Source: SHXO01 sp964523885
Lineage (GTDB): Bacteria; Pseudomonadota; Gammaproteobacteria; Burkholderiales; SHXO01
Assembly (NCBI GenBank): GCA_964523885.1
Contig: CAZFYX010000038.1
Location: 62,001-126,000 of the forward strand
Direction: 5' to 3'
DNA: 64,000 nucleotides
Position 1 is the stretch's first letter, and each line of letters starts with the position of its first letter. Below are positions 28,547 through 38,139 of the stretch, in pieces. The position numbers and the translations under genes are program-made. Below the pieces are notes generated by a model. It was not told where the DNA came from, did no database searches, and saw nothing but the letters and a program-made list of their open reading frames with translations.

Positions 28547-28625
28547 GGCAAGCCCCGGCTGCGCTTGTCCACCGCGCAGACCGGCTGATATCCTCCACCG
28601 CTCGTCAACCGCACCGAGCACGCCC

Positions 28626-30512
28626 ATGCTGCAGCTGCCTGCCTGCGTCGATCGCTCGCCCCGGTTCCCGTGGATGACCGCGGCCCTCGTCCTGCTGTTT
28701 GGTGGTGCCGGCGCCGCGCTGGCCGGGGAAGCCGGTCCCGCGATCCGAACCGACATCGGCATCAGCGGCGCGGTGCTCGATTTCCTCGGCAAGCAGCCGT
28801 TCGTGCTGCTGTTCGTGACACTCGCGCTGGGCACCGTTGTCGGCCGGCGCAAGCTCGCCGGCATTTCGCTCGGCTCCACCGCCGGCACGCTGCTGGTCGG
28901 CATCCTCATCAGCCTGGCCGCATTTCTCGGGTATCAGATCAAGTACTCGGTGCCGTCGCTGCTCACTACCGTCACGCTCAATTTGTTCATGTTCGCGGTG
29001 GGTCTCAAGGTGGGTCCGCAGTTCTTCTCCGGCCTGCGGCTCGACGGGGCGAAGTTCGTGGGCGTGGCGCTGGTGGTGGTGCTGCTCAACTTCGCGATCG
29101 CTTTCGGCGCCTCGAAGGCGCTGCACCTCTCGCCCGGGTTCGCCACCGGCATCATCTCCGGCAGCATGACCGACACGGCAGTGATCGGCGCGGCAACCGG
29201 GGCGGTGGAGAGCGGGTCCTACCGGCCGCCGGAAGGCGTGACCCCCGAGTCCGTCGTCGGCAACGTCGCCGCAGGCTACGCCATCACCTACCTGTTCTCG
29301 CTGATCGGCATCATTCTCCTCATCCGCTATCTGCCGCGCCTGTCCGGCATCGACGGGCGCGCCGCGGCGCGCGAAGCCGAGGCTGCGTATGGCGGGGGCG
29401 AGGGCGCGCTGCCCACGGTCGGCACCGACGCGGCCTACGCGATGCCCAAGCTCGGGGTGGACGTGCGTGCCTTCCGCGTCGAGAATCCGGCGATGCTGGG
29501 GCGGCCGGTCCACGACGTGTCGATCAAGGCCGACGTGCCGGTGCTGCAACTGCTGCGCGATGGGCAGGTGATCGATCTGAACGGCGATCCGGTGCTGCAG
29601 AAGGGCGACCTCCTCACCGTCGTTGCCGATGTGGGCCGCCTGCTCGCCCATGGCAACGACCTGGGACCGGAGGTGGCCGACGAGCGCGCCCGCCAGGTCG
29701 ATCTGGAGGTGGCCGACATCGTCGTGACCCGCAAGGAGTACGTCGGCCTCCCGCTGAAGGAAGTGGTCGAGCGGGTGCGGCGCGCCGTGTTCCCCGACGC
29801 GGAGCAGGCCGGGCGGCTGGCGCAGATCGTCGGGTTCATCCGGGCCGGCGAACCGCTGCCGGCCTACCCCAACACCACCGTGCAGCGGGGCGACATCGCG
29901 CGCTTGCTTGCGCCCCGCGTGCGGGTCGATGCAATGGGCCGCGAGGTCGGCATGGTGGTGCGCGCCAGCAGCGTCTCCGACATCCTGACGCTGGCTTTGG
30001 GCCTGGCCATCGGTTACCTGATCGGCTACCTGCATGTGACGATCGGCGGTATCCCGATCAGTCTTGGCACCCCTGCAGGCGTCATGCTGGCCGGTATCGC
30101 CATCAGCACGCTGCGCTCGCGCTATCCGCTGTTCGGCGGGCCGGTGTCCGAGGGCGCCCGCAGCCTGCTGCAGGATCTGGGGCTGGACTTGTTCATCGCC
30201 GTGGTCGCGCTCAACACCGCCCCCAACGTGGCGGGCGCCTTCTCCAGCGGCGGGGTGCTCGGCATCGTCGCAGTCGGGATCGCGGCGGCGCTGCTGCCGC
30301 CCCTGGCTGCGTGGGTGGTGGGCCTGAAGGTGCTCAAGCTCAATCCGGCCGTGCTGCTCGGTGCCCTGTGCGGTGCGCGCTTCTCCACGCCCGCCCTGCG
30401 GGCCGCGCAGGAGGAGACCGGGAGCGCCATTCCGGCAGTCGGCTATCCGGTGCCCTACGCCATCACCGCGGTGCTCGTGCTGGTGTCGGGCTACCTCGCG
30501 CTGTTCCTGTGA
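28626..30512 (+). CDS. AspT/YidE-type transporter (aspartate:alanine exchanger family)
   Basis: 628-residue member of the AAE family: two hydrophobic halves (about five to six helices each) separated by a soluble region with two TrkA-C-like domains (about 275-450). The halves carry the internal repeat GLKVGPQFFSGLRLDG in the first and GLDLFIAVVALNTAP in the second. It is longer than AspT proper, with an N-terminal extension that looks like a signal segment. Substrate probably a dicarboxylate or amino acid; not determined. The downstream SulP gene starts eight nt later. Confidence 0.85.
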   Translation: MLQLPACVDRSPRFPWMTAALVLLFGGAGAALAGEAGPAIRTDIGISGAVLDFLGKQPFVLLFVTLALGTVVGRRKLAGISLGSTAGTLLVGILISLAAFLGYQIKYSVPSLLTTVTLNLFMFAVGLKVGPQFFSGLRLDGAKFVGVALVVVLLNFAIAFGASKALHLSPGFATGIISGSMTDTAVIGAATGAVESGSYRPPEGVTPESVVGNVAAGYAITYLFSLIGIILLIRYLPRLSGIDGRAAAREAEAAYGGGEGALPTVGTDAAYAMPKLGVDVRAFRVENPAMLGRPVHDVSIKADVPVLQLLRDGQVIDLNGDPVLQKGDLLTVVADVGRLLAHGNDLGPEVADERARQVDLEVADIVVTRKEYVGLPLKEVVERVRRAVFPDAEQAGRLAQIVGFIRAGEPLPAYPNTTVQRGDIARLLAPRVRVDAMGREVGMVVRASSVSDILTLALGLAIGYLIGYLHVTIGGIPISLGTPAGVMLAGIAISTLRSRYPLFGGPVSEGARSLLQDLGLDLFIAVVALNTAPNVAGAFSSGGVLGIVAVGIAAALLPPLAAWVVGLKVLKLNPAVLLGALCGARFSTPALRAAQEETGSAIPAVGYPVPYAITAVLVLVSGYLALFL

Positions 30513-30519
30513 GCGCGCC

Positions 30520-32244
30520 TTGAGCGCCGCCGCAACCAATGCTGGCTGGCTCGCTCGGGTCGGCCGCGTTGCCCCAGGTCTGCCTGCGCTGCTGGGCTAT
30601 CGACGCGCAGACCTGCCGCACGATCTCGTCGCCGGCCTCTCCGTCGCAGCGGTGGCGCTTCCGGTTGGTGTGGCCTACGCGCAGCTGGCCGGCTTCGGCC
30701 CGGAAGTCGGCCTCTACGCAAGCATCCTGCCGCTGGTCGCGTACGCCCTGTTCGGGACGTCGCGCCAGCTGATCATCGGACCGGATGCGGCGACCTGCGC
30801 GCTGGTCGCATCGGCGGTCACACCGCTCGCCGCGGGCGATCCACAGGTCTACTGGTCGCTGTCCGTGACGCTGGCCTTCGTGGCAGGCCTGCTGTGCATC
30901 GGCGCGAGCTTCCTGCGCCTCGGGGCGCTTGCCGACTTCCTGTCGCGTCCGATCCTGGTCGGCTTCATGAACGGCATCGCATTGAGCATCATGCTGGGAC
31001 AGTTGGGCAAGCTCCTCGGCTTCCCGATCCAGGCGCATCGGATCATCCCCGTCCTGCTCGAGCTCGTGCCGAAGCTGGGCGGGACCCACTGGCCCACGCT
31101 TGCGGTGGGACTTGCCAGCTTCGTCGTCCTGGCGAGCGCGCCGCGGCTGGTGCCGCGCCTGCCTGCCGCGCTGGTCACCATGATCCTGGCCGGAACCGCG
31201 GTTGCGCTGCTCGGCCTCGACCGCATGGGCGTCGCAGTGATCGGCTCGGTGCCTGCAGGCCTGCCTGCTTTGCGTCTGCCGGAGTTCTCCATCGAACTGC
31301 TCCCGCCCCTGCTGTCCGATGCCGCGGGCATCGCGCTGATTGCATTCACCAGCATGGTGGTGACCTCGCGCAGCTTCGCGGTGAAGAACGGCTACGACAT
31401 CGACGTTGACCGCGAATTCGCGGCGCTGGGTGCGGCGAACATGGCGTCCGCGCTCTCGCAGGGCTTCGCGGTCAGCGGCGCGGATTCGCGCACGGCAGTG
31501 AGCGACGCAGCTGGCGGGCGCACGCAGGTGGCGGGGTTGGTGGCTGCGCTCGCGGTGGCCCTGGTGCTGCTCCTCCTCACCGGCCCGCTGCGCTACGTGC
31601 CCATCGCCGCACTCGGTGCCGTGCTCATGACTGCTGCGCTGGGGCTCGTCGACGTGGCGGCGCTGCGCACACTGATGCGCATCGACCGGCGCGATCTCGC
31701 ACTGTCGGTGCTGGTCACGCTCGGCGTGGTGGCGTTCGGCGCGGTCAACGCGATCCTGCTGGCGGTCGGCCTGGCGCTGGTGCGCTTCCTGCGGCTGGTC
31801 TCGCGGCCGGTGGTCGAAGTGCTCGGCGAGGTGCCCGCGTTCCCCGGGTTCCACGCGCTGTCGCGGCATCCGGCGGCGACCACGGTGGATGGCCTGGTGC
31901 TGCTGCGCTTCAACGCTCCGCTGGTGTTCTTCAACGCCCCGGAGTTCAAGCGGGCAGCGCTGCGCGCGGCGCAAGCTCCCGGCACGCGCTGGCTGGTGAT
32001 CGACATGCTGCCGATGACCATGATCGACGCCACTGGTATGCTCACGCTGGCGGAACTGGTGGCGGAGTTGCGCGCGAAAGGTGTGAGGGTGATCGCGGCC
32101 GGACGCCAGACGCAGTGGCACGACTGGGCGCGCAAGCACGGCGTGTCCATCGAGGACGCGGGGATCGTGAGCTTCCCGACCATCGGGCAGGCGGTGAAGG
32201 CATTCCGGGCAGCGGCGCCGCCGCAGCCGGGCGGCAAGCCATGA
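30520..32244 (+). CDS. SulP-family anion transporter with STAS domain
   Basis: 574-residue SulP transporter: about 11-14 hydrophobic helices, including the signature GLSVAAVALPVGVAYAQLAG (about 36-55), and a C-terminal cytoplasmic STAS domain (about 455-565, with LVIDMLPMTMIDATGM). No ATG fits; the TTG at 30520 directly after the upstream stop is the best start. Likely imports sulfate, bicarbonate or a dicarboxylate; the substrate cannot be read. Overlaps marC by four nt. Confidence 0.87.
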   Translation: MSAAATNAGWLARVGRVAPGLPALLGYRRADLPHDLVAGLSVAAVALPVGVAYAQLAGFGPEVGLYASILPLVAYALFGTSRQLIIGPDAATCALVASAVTPLAAGDPQVYWSLSVTLAFVAGLLCIGASFLRLGALADFLSRPILVGFMNGIALSIMLGQLGKLLGFPIQAHRIIPVLLELVPKLGGTHWPTLAVGLASFVVLASAPRLVPRLPAALVTMILAGTAVALLGLDRMGVAVIGSVPAGLPALRLPEFSIELLPPLLSDAAGIALIAFTSMVVTSRSFAVKNGYDIDVDREFAALGAANMASALSQGFAVSGADSRTAVSDAAGGRTQVAGLVAALAVALVLLLLTGPLRYVPIAALGAVLMTAALGLVDVAALRTLMRIDRRDLALSVLVTLGVVAFGAVNAILLAVGLALVRFLRLVSRPVVEVLGEVPAFPGFHALSRHPAATTVDGLVLLRFNAPLVFFNAPEFKRAALRAAQAPGTRWLVIDMLPMTMIDATGMLTLAELVAELRAKGVRVIAAGRQTQWHDWARKHGVSIEDAGIVSFPTIGQAVKAFRAAAPPQPGGKP

Positions 32245-32873
32245 GCTTTTTCCTGCTCGCGTTTCCGGCACTCCTGTCGATCATCAACCCGCTCGGCGGC
32301 GCGTTCATCTTTCTCGGCGCGGTCGAGCACCTGTCCGAGCCCACGCGCAGATATCTCGCTCGTTGGGTGGCAATCTACAGTTTCATCATCCTCAACGTGT
32401 CGCTGTACGTGGGCGGCTACGTGCTGGAGTTCTTCGGCATCTCGATTCCCGTGCTGCGGGTCGCGGGTGGCATGGTCATCGCGTTGTCTGCATGGGGCAT
32501 GCTCACGGCGAGCGATACGGCGCCGAAGCAGGACGTGGGGCCCCTCGACGAGGAGGACGCCAACCGGATGGCGTTCTACCCGCTCACCATGCCGATCACG
32601 ACCGGACCCGGCACGATCTCCGTCGCCGTGTCCCTGGGGACCAACCGTCCTGACCAGATCCGCGACTTCCTGTTCTTCTTCCTGAGCGCGACCTTGGCCA
32701 CCGGACTGATCGCGCTGCTCATCTACTGGTTGTACAAGTATTCCGACCGGGTCGCGCGCGTGGTGGGCAGAACCGGCACGACGATCATCGTGCGCCTGTC
32801 GGCGTTCCTCCTGTTCTGCATCGGCATCCAGGTCGTGTGGCTGGGGGCGCAGGAGCTCCTGCGATCGCTGTAG
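32241..32873 (+). CDS. MarC family membrane protein
   Basis: 210-residue inner-membrane protein with six helices and the MarC/UPF0056 pattern: INPLGGAFIFL near residue 15 and the conserved AFYPLTMPITTGPGTIS (about 110-126). Despite the name, the family has no firm antibiotic-resistance role and its function is unsettled. Starts with an ATGA overlap at the SulP stop, so translation is coupled. Confidence 0.9.
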   Translation: MSFFLLAFPALLSIINPLGGAFIFLGAVEHLSEPTRRYLARWVAIYSFIILNVSLYVGGYVLEFFGISIPVLRVAGGMVIALSAWGMLTASDTAPKQDVGPLDEEDANRMAFYPLTMPITTGPGTISVAVSLGTNRPDQIRDFLFFFLSATLATGLIALLIYWLYKYSDRVARVVGRTGTTIIVRLSAFLLFCIGIQVVWLGAQELLRSL

Positions 32874-32891
32874 CGGCGGGAGGTGCGGACG

Positions 32892-34211
32892 GTGCGAAGC
32901 AACCAGGCTGAGTTCAACGCGGTACTTGCCCACGAGCAGCGGCAGGCGCGCCGGCGGCTGCTGGTCAGCCTGGCCGTGATCGCGGCCATGCTGGCGGTCC
33001 TGGCCGTGATGCTGGTGCGCTCCATGCCGCCGCGCACGGTGCGCATCGCCACCGGGGAGCCGGGTGGCGCATACCACACCTATGCGCAGCGCTACCAGGC
33101 AATCCTCGCGCGCGACGGCGTGAAGCTCGAACTGGTGGAGACCAACGGATCGCTCGACAACCTCAAGCTGCTGCAGGATCCACGCTCGGGGATCAGCGTG
33201 GCCCTCATGCAAGGCGGTGTTACCACGCGCGACCAGGCGCCCGGGCTCGCGTCCCTCGGCACGCTGGCCTACGAGCCGGTCTGGGCCTTCTACCGGGGCG
33301 AGGATGTGGTCAAGCTCGAAGGGTGGGCGGCCGGGAAGAAGATCTCGGTGGGACCCGAAGGCAGCGGGACGCGCAAGGTCGCGCTCGACGTGATCAACCT
33401 GCTCGGGATGGACGAGCAGGGCGCCCAGCTGCTCGCGCTGCCCACCGCATCCGCGGTGCAGGCGCTCCTCGACGGCCAGATCGACATGGTGGTACTGGTG
33501 TCACCGCTCCACGGAGTGCACGTGCAGCGGCTGCTGGCCCAGCCCGAGATCAAGATGCTCAGCTATCGGCGGGCAGACGCCTACGTCGCGCTGCGTCCCT
33601 ACCTCAACAAGCTGCTCCTGCCCCAGGGCGTGATCGACATGCGGCACAACCGGCCGCCCCAGGACGTCGCGCTGGTCGCACCCGAGGCCAGCCTGGTGGT
33701 GCGGGAGTCGTTGCACCCGGCCATCCAGTACCTGCTGCTGCAAGCGGCGGTCGAAGTGCATTCCGCGCCGGCGCTGTTCCAGCAGGCCGGACAGTTCCCG
33801 GCCGCGCAGCCAGTGGACGTGCCGCTGAGCGAGCCCGCGATCAACTACTACAAGTCGGGCTCGCCGCTGCTGCAGCGCTACCTGCCGTTCTGGGGTGCGG
33901 CGCTGGTGGCCGAGCTGCTGCGGCTGCTGATCCCCGTGGTCGCCGTCGCCTACCCGCTGCTGCGCGTTGCCCCGGGGGTGTACGGCTGGGGCATGCGCCG
34001 GCGCATCTTCCGCCTCTATGGCGAGCTGAAGTTCATCGAGACCCAGCTGGAAGCGCGCGACGCGCAGGCCTCGGTGGAGGATCTGCGCAAGGAGATCGAC
34101 TGGCTGGAGGCGCGTGCCTACCGCATGCGCATGCCCAAGGCCTTCGCGCAGATGCTCTACACGCTGCGCCTGCACATCGGCCTGGTGCGGCAGCGGCTGG
34201 AGCAGCGTTAG
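32892..34211 (+). CDS. membrane-anchored TAXI-family solute-binding protein
   Basis: 439 residues. An N-terminal membrane anchor (about 24-42) is followed by a periplasmic TAXI-TRAP binding domain (about 50-310, beginning RTVRIATGEPGGAYHTYA and with SVGPEGSGTRKVAL). A second membrane segment (about 332-360) and a charged C-terminal coiled-coil tail (about 370-439) follow. The GTG at 32892 has GGGAGG eight nt upstream; the GTG nine nt earlier overlaps that site. No TRAP permease gene is adjacent, so it is an orphan receptor, perhaps a sensor. Confidence 0.84.
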   Translation: MRSNQAEFNAVLAHEQRQARRRLLVSLAVIAAMLAVLAVMLVRSMPPRTVRIATGEPGGAYHTYAQRYQAILARDGVKLELVETNGSLDNLKLLQDPRSGISVALMQGGVTTRDQAPGLASLGTLAYEPVWAFYRGEDVVKLEGWAAGKKISVGPEGSGTRKVALDVINLLGMDEQGAQLLALPTASAVQALLDGQIDMVVLVSPLHGVHVQRLLAQPEIKMLSYRRADAYVALRPYLNKLLLPQGVIDMRHNRPPQDVALVAPEASLVVRESLHPAIQYLLLQAAVEVHSAPALFQQAGQFPAAQPVDVPLSEPAINYYKSGSPLLQRYLPFWGAALVAELLRLLIPVVAVAYPLLRVAPGVYGWGMRRRIFRLYGELKFIETQLEARDAQASVEDLRKEIDWLEARAYRMRMPKAFAQMLYTLRLHIGLVRQRLEQR

Positions 34212-34241
34212 CAGGCTGCACAAGAACTGCCTCGCTGCGCG

Positions 34242-36026
34242 CTAGCGGGCCGCGACGGCTGTGGTCTCGCTCCAGCGCACCTCGACACGCGCACTCGCGG
34301 GCGCCAGCATCGCAGACGGGATGCCGACTTCGAGGTAATCCTCGGCCGCGGTGGTTTCCCCGACCTGCTTGCCGTCGAGCACGCAGCGCCAGCCGTCGTT
34401 CCGGATGATGCCGCGGGTAGGTTCGCAGACCATGTGAAGGTCGGGTGTCGCGGTGGCCGTGACTGCGTCGGCGCGCAGACCCGCCAGCGGCTGGAAACCG
34501 TGCAGCCTGACCTTGAGTGATTGTGGCCAGCCGCTTGCCGGAGCGCGGATCTCCACGCCGCCGGTGCCGACCACTCGGTACACGTCCACGACGGTCATGC
34601 CGGCGTCGGAGCGCACCACGGTGCGGTCGCGCAGCACCGATTCCGGCCCGCCGAATCCGCCGCCCAGGGCGAGATGCAGGTTCACGCGCTGCAGCCGCTG
34701 TTCGCTCTGCACGCGCAGCAGCGCGCTGCGGGAGGCGAACAGCGCCAGCTCCTGCTGCTGCACCGAACGCAGGTCGATCGAGCCGACCTCGAAGGCCTTG
34801 CGCGACAGATCGCGCGCGACCTGGGTCTCCGAGACGGCGCGCGCGAGGATGGCTTCCCGGTCGCGTGCCGCGCTGTCGCGCGCGATGGCATCCTCGACCT
34901 CGCCGAATGCGCGCTGGCCCACCCGGGCGTACTCGGCGATCGCCTGCTTCTGCTCGGCCGTGCGCACGTCCACCTGAGCCTTCAGCGCACCACCCTGGTA
35001 GATCGGCGCCATCAGCGTGGCGCCCGCGCTCCACACCGGGTTGTCGCGGTCCTTGAGCACGAACAGGTCGCTCGAGACCGAGCTGACGCCGGCGGTGAGC
35101 GAGATCTTCGGCAGGCGGGCCGCCTGCGCTTCCTGGATCCGGTTGAACGCGGCCGCGACCCGGCGCTCCGCGGCGATGATGTCGGGACGCCGCTCGAGCA
35201 GCTCGGAGGGCAGGCCTGCCGGGATCGGCCCGGGCACGGGCGGCAACTCGCCCGGCGTGTCCAGGCTGGCCGCGGGGTAGCGGCCGACCAGCAGCTCGAG
35301 CGCACGCACGGCCTGCTGGTAGGACAGCTCCACCTGGCGCAAGGTGTCGCGATAGGTCTGGAGGTTGGCCTGCGCGCTCGCGACCTCGATCGAATCGCCA
35401 CGGCCCACGCGCTCACGGTCCTGCGCCAGGCTCACCAGGCGCTCGGCCGAGCGCACACTGTCCTCCGCGATCTGGCGCTGCATCTTCGCCTCGATCGCGG
35501 TGACCCAGCTCTTCACCACCAGCGCCACCAGCGACTGCCTGGCGTACTCGACATCGGCCAGCGCCGACGCGTACTGGTAGTTGGCGGCGGCTTGCCCGTA
35601 GCGCACGCGCCCCCACACGTCCAGCTCCCAGCCCACGAACAGCCCGACGCCCTGGAGGCCGCTGTTGTCGCCGCTGAGCTTGCCACCGCCGCGCGCCAGC
35701 AGGTTGACCGCCGGGTACAGGCCCGCGGACGCGATGCGGGAGTAGGCGGCCGCCTGCTCGATGCGCGCATTGGCCACGCGCAGGTCGGCGTTGTACGCCA
35801 GCGCCTCTTCCACCAGTGGCGTGAGGCGCGGATCGGCGAGCTGCTGGAACCAGCCCTCCTGCACGGAGCCGCCCGCTGCACCCTGGGTGGCCCAGCGCTC
35901 GGGTACTTGCGTGTTGGGCAGCGCCTGGCGCCTGACCTCGGTCACGTCGGGCGGCTGCTTGAGCGCGCAGCCGGTCGCGAGCAGGGCCGTGACCAGGCCA
36001 GGCAGGAGCCTGTGTGCGGCCGCCAT
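34242..36026 (-). CDS. TolC/OprM-type outer-membrane factor lipoprotein with C-terminal extension
   Basis: 594-residue outer-membrane efflux lipoprotein (NodT family). Lipobox LATGC (Cys20) is followed by two repeated OEP helical/strand modules up to the usual end LHLALGGGFGG near residue 460. An additional 134 residues follow that OprM-type proteins lack. This extension contains a Cys pair (HMVCEP and GWRCVL) and beta-rich sequence. First-codon position is one nt after the HlyD stop, so the two are translationally linked. Confidence 0.9.
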   Translation of the reverse strand: MAAAHRLLPGLVTALLATGCALKQPPDVTEVRRQALPNTQVPERWATQGAAGGSVQEGWFQQLADPRLTPLVEEALAYNADLRVANARIEQAAAYSRIASAGLYPAVNLLARGGGKLSGDNSGLQGVGLFVGWELDVWGRVRYGQAAANYQYASALADVEYARQSLVALVVKSWVTAIEAKMQRQIAEDSVRSAERLVSLAQDRERVGRGDSIEVASAQANLQTYRDTLRQVELSYQQAVRALELLVGRYPAASLDTPGELPPVPGPIPAGLPSELLERRPDIIAAERRVAAAFNRIQEAQAARLPKISLTAGVSSVSSDLFVLKDRDNPVWSAGATLMAPIYQGGALKAQVDVRTAEQKQAIAEYARVGQRAFGEVEDAIARDSAARDREAILARAVSETQVARDLSRKAFEVGSIDLRSVQQQELALFASRSALLRVQSEQRLQRVNLHLALGGGFGGPESVLRDRTVVRSDAGMTVVDVYRVVGTGGVEIRAPASGWPQSLKVRLHGFQPLAGLRADAVTATATPDLHMVCEPTRGIIRNDGWRCVLDGKQVGETTAAEDYLEVGIPSAMLAPASARVEVRWSETTAVAAR

Positions 36027-36027
36027 C

Positions 36028-37254
36028 TCAGTGCAGCTTGAGGACCAGCCAGTTCATGTACGAACCGACACGCAGGATGACGCGGCGGATGATCTGGATC
36101 GCGGCGAGGTGCTCGGTATAGATCGCGGCGTCCCCCGCGGCACCCGCGGCCAGGAACAGCTCGCGATCGCGCTCGTCGATGTCGAACTTCACTGCGAAGC
36201 GGCCGGGCGGCTGCGCGAAAACGCCGGTCAGCGGCAGCGTTCCGCTGGCCGGCAGCTGCCCCTGTCCCTGCGCCCAGATCACCGAATCGACCTTGGCCTT
36301 GATGATCTTGCCCGGATAGGTCTTGAGGGCGAACTCGGCCTCGTTGCCCGGACGTACCTCGTGCAGCTCGTTCTGGCTGTAGAGCGCGACCACCTGGCCC
36401 TGCGCCTCGACCAGGGTCATCACCGGATTGAACGGCATGCCGGCCACGAACGCGCCGGGGCGCAGCTGCAGGTTGACGACATAGCAGTCGCAGGGCGAAC
36501 GCACGGTGGTCTGCTGGAGGTCCCACTTCGCGCTCTCGAGCTGCGCTCGGATCGCCGCCACCTGCGCGTATTCGCCGTCCTCGGTCTTGGCGCTGAGCTT
36601 CTGCACCACCTGCTGCTCGGCCGCGCGTGCCTGCACTTCGGCGGCACGCGCCTGCGCCTGCACGCCGCGTGCGGAGTCCAGCTGCGCTTCCAGCTCGCGC
36701 AGGTCGGTCTCCGACTTCTCCAGCTCGAACTTGCTGCCCGCGCCGGTACTCGCGAGCTCCTTGTTCTGCTTCACCCGCAGGCGTGTCAGCTCGAGCCGAG
36801 CATTGATCTCGCGCACCCGGGCGCTGGCCTGCTCGATTCCCGCGGTCGATTCGACCACCTTGCCCCGCGCCTGTTTCAGCGCTTCATCCAGCTCGCGCTG
36901 GCTGGCCCTGGAGCTGAACAGCTGCGCCTCGAGCTGGTTCACGCTGAGCTGGTAGGGCGTGGGATCGATCCGGAACAGCACATCCCCCTTCTTCACCAAT
37001 CGGTTTCCTTCCTCGATCGGCACCTCGATCACGCGCCCGCGCACCTGCGACACGATGGGCACGGTGTACTTGTACACGCGCACGTCGGGGGAAGAGGGCG
37101 CATACACGTTGAGCAGCAGGATCAGGGCTGCCATGCCGACGATCGGGATGATGACCACGATCGCCTGGGTCTTGGTGTTCCATGGCAGCCACTTCAGCTT
37201 GATGAAGATCAGCCAGACGAAGAACGAGTAGATGGCGAGCAGGATTGCTTCCAC
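36028..37254 (-). CDS. HlyD/EmrA-type periplasmic adaptor
   Basis: 408-residue membrane-fusion protein. Two hydrophobic segments at the N-terminus (about 5-20 and 31-51), a lipoyl-like half (VSQVRGRVIEVPIEEGNRL), a long coiled coil (about 105-245), the second half (TTVRSPCDCYVVNLQLRPG) and a beta-barrel domain. It resembles the YibH/YiaV group that pairs with DUF3302 proteins. Bridges inner and outer membranes; spaced 2 nt from DUF3302 and 1 nt from the outer-membrane factor. Confidence 0.9.
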   Translation of the reverse strand: MEAILLAIYSFFVWLIFIKLKWLPWNTKTQAIVVIIPIVGMAALILLLNVYAPSSPDVRVYKYTVPIVSQVRGRVIEVPIEEGNRLVKKGDVLFRIDPTPYQLSVNQLEAQLFSSRASQRELDEALKQARGKVVESTAGIEQASARVREINARLELTRLRVKQNKELASTGAGSKFELEKSETDLRELEAQLDSARGVQAQARAAEVQARAAEQQVVQKLSAKTEDGEYAQVAAIRAQLESAKWDLQQTTVRSPCDCYVVNLQLRPGAFVAGMPFNPVMTLVEAQGQVVALYSQNELHEVRPGNEAEFALKTYPGKIIKAKVDSVIWAQGQGQLPASGTLPLTGVFAQPPGRFAVKFDIDERDRELFLAAGAAGDAAIYTEHLAAIQIIRRVILRVGSYMNWLVLKLH

Positions 37255-37256
37255 GG

Positions 37257-37808
37257 CTAGCCCTTCGACTCTTGACTCACGGCGATGAGCTTGGCTTCGA
37301 GCACGGCCAGCCGCTCCTGTACCGTGTGAAGGTCGTGCGGACTGGCGCCGCCGCGGGCCATCGCAGCGAGCTGCGCGCGCAGCTGCGAGAGGTCAGCGGC
37401 AAGCTGCTCGGCTTCGCGGCCTTCCTTCTCGGCCAGCTCGCGGTAGTAGTCCTCGTGCTTTTCGACCCCGTAGGCCATCTTGTGCAGCGTCGGGCGGGTG
37501 TAGGCCCACAGCCACGCGATCGGCCAGAGCAGCCCGCCGAACACCAGCGAGAGCAGGCATAGCGTCTTGATCGCATCCTTCTGCGGGTGGTGGCGCTTCT
37601 CCGCGATCTTCTCGGGCAGGATATGGATCAGCCAGAACAGCACGATCCCGCCGATCGGCACGAAGAGCAGCACGAAGATCGCCAAGCCGTTGGCGAGCGA
37701 ATCGAGCGCCTCGCCGTGCAGGAATGAGGCGCGCGCCAATGCGGGTGCGAACGTGGTGACCAGCAGCGCCGCTGCATTCGCCAAGCGCTTGCGTGCTGAG
37801 GGAGTCAT
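37257..37808 (-). CDS. DUF3302 inner-membrane protein (YibI/YiaW-like)
   Basis: 183-residue protein with an N-terminal hydrophobic segment (about 9-25), a second and third helix (about 39-62 and 83-103) and a C-terminal coiled coil (about 118-180). The block FVPIGGIVLFWLIHILPEKIAEKRHHPQ is characteristic of DUF3302. Always seen with an HlyD-like partner, here two nt downstream. Role unknown. Start 37808 follows the terminal region of the RRM gene by 46 nt. Confidence 0.85.
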   Translation of the reverse strand: MTPSARKRLANAAALLVTTFAPALARASFLHGEALDSLANGLAIFVLLFVPIGGIVLFWLIHILPEKIAEKRHHPQKDAIKTLCLLSLVFGGLLWPIAWLWAYTRPTLHKMAYGVEKHEDYYRELAEKEGREAEQLAADLSQLRAQLAAMARGGASPHDLHTVQERLAVLEAKLIAVSQESKG

Positions 37809-37854
37809 GCCCGCGCGCCGTGGATGCGCAAGCCCGGGATGCACAGCCCGCCGC

Positions 37855-38097
37855 CTACTTCCAGGGCATCGCCGGGATCCACGCGTTCAGCGCGCGCCCC
37901 TGGTAGATGCGGCCCTGGAGGCGCTTGGCCAGCGCCTCGGCCTGGAGCTGTCCCATGTCGGTCTCGATCATGACGCTGGGCGCGCCGCCCTCGCGGAACA
38001 GCTTGACCGATTCCATCGGCACGAAGGCGGACAGCGCCTCCTGGATGCCTTCCTCGGTGACGTCGTCCGGCAGGTTTCCGATCATGATGCGGGTCAT
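37855..38097 (-). CDS. small RNA-recognition-motif protein
   Basis: 80-residue protein with a single RRM-like fold: strand MTRIMIGNLPDDVTEEGIQ carries the RNP2-like pattern, and PSVMIETDMGQLQAEALAKR the RNP1 region, although aromatic RNP residues are poor. Ends NAWIPAMPWK. A GGAGG site with 7-nt spacing supports the start at 38097. May bind RNA; relation to the efflux genes downstream is unclear. Confidence 0.72.
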   Translation of the reverse strand: MTRIMIGNLPDDVTEEGIQEALSAFVPMESVKLFREGGAPSVMIETDMGQLQAEALAKRLQGRIYQGRALNAWIPAMPWK

Positions 38098-38139
38098 CGC
38101 TTGCCTCCAGCAGCTCGTTGAACACCCCATATCCTAAGC

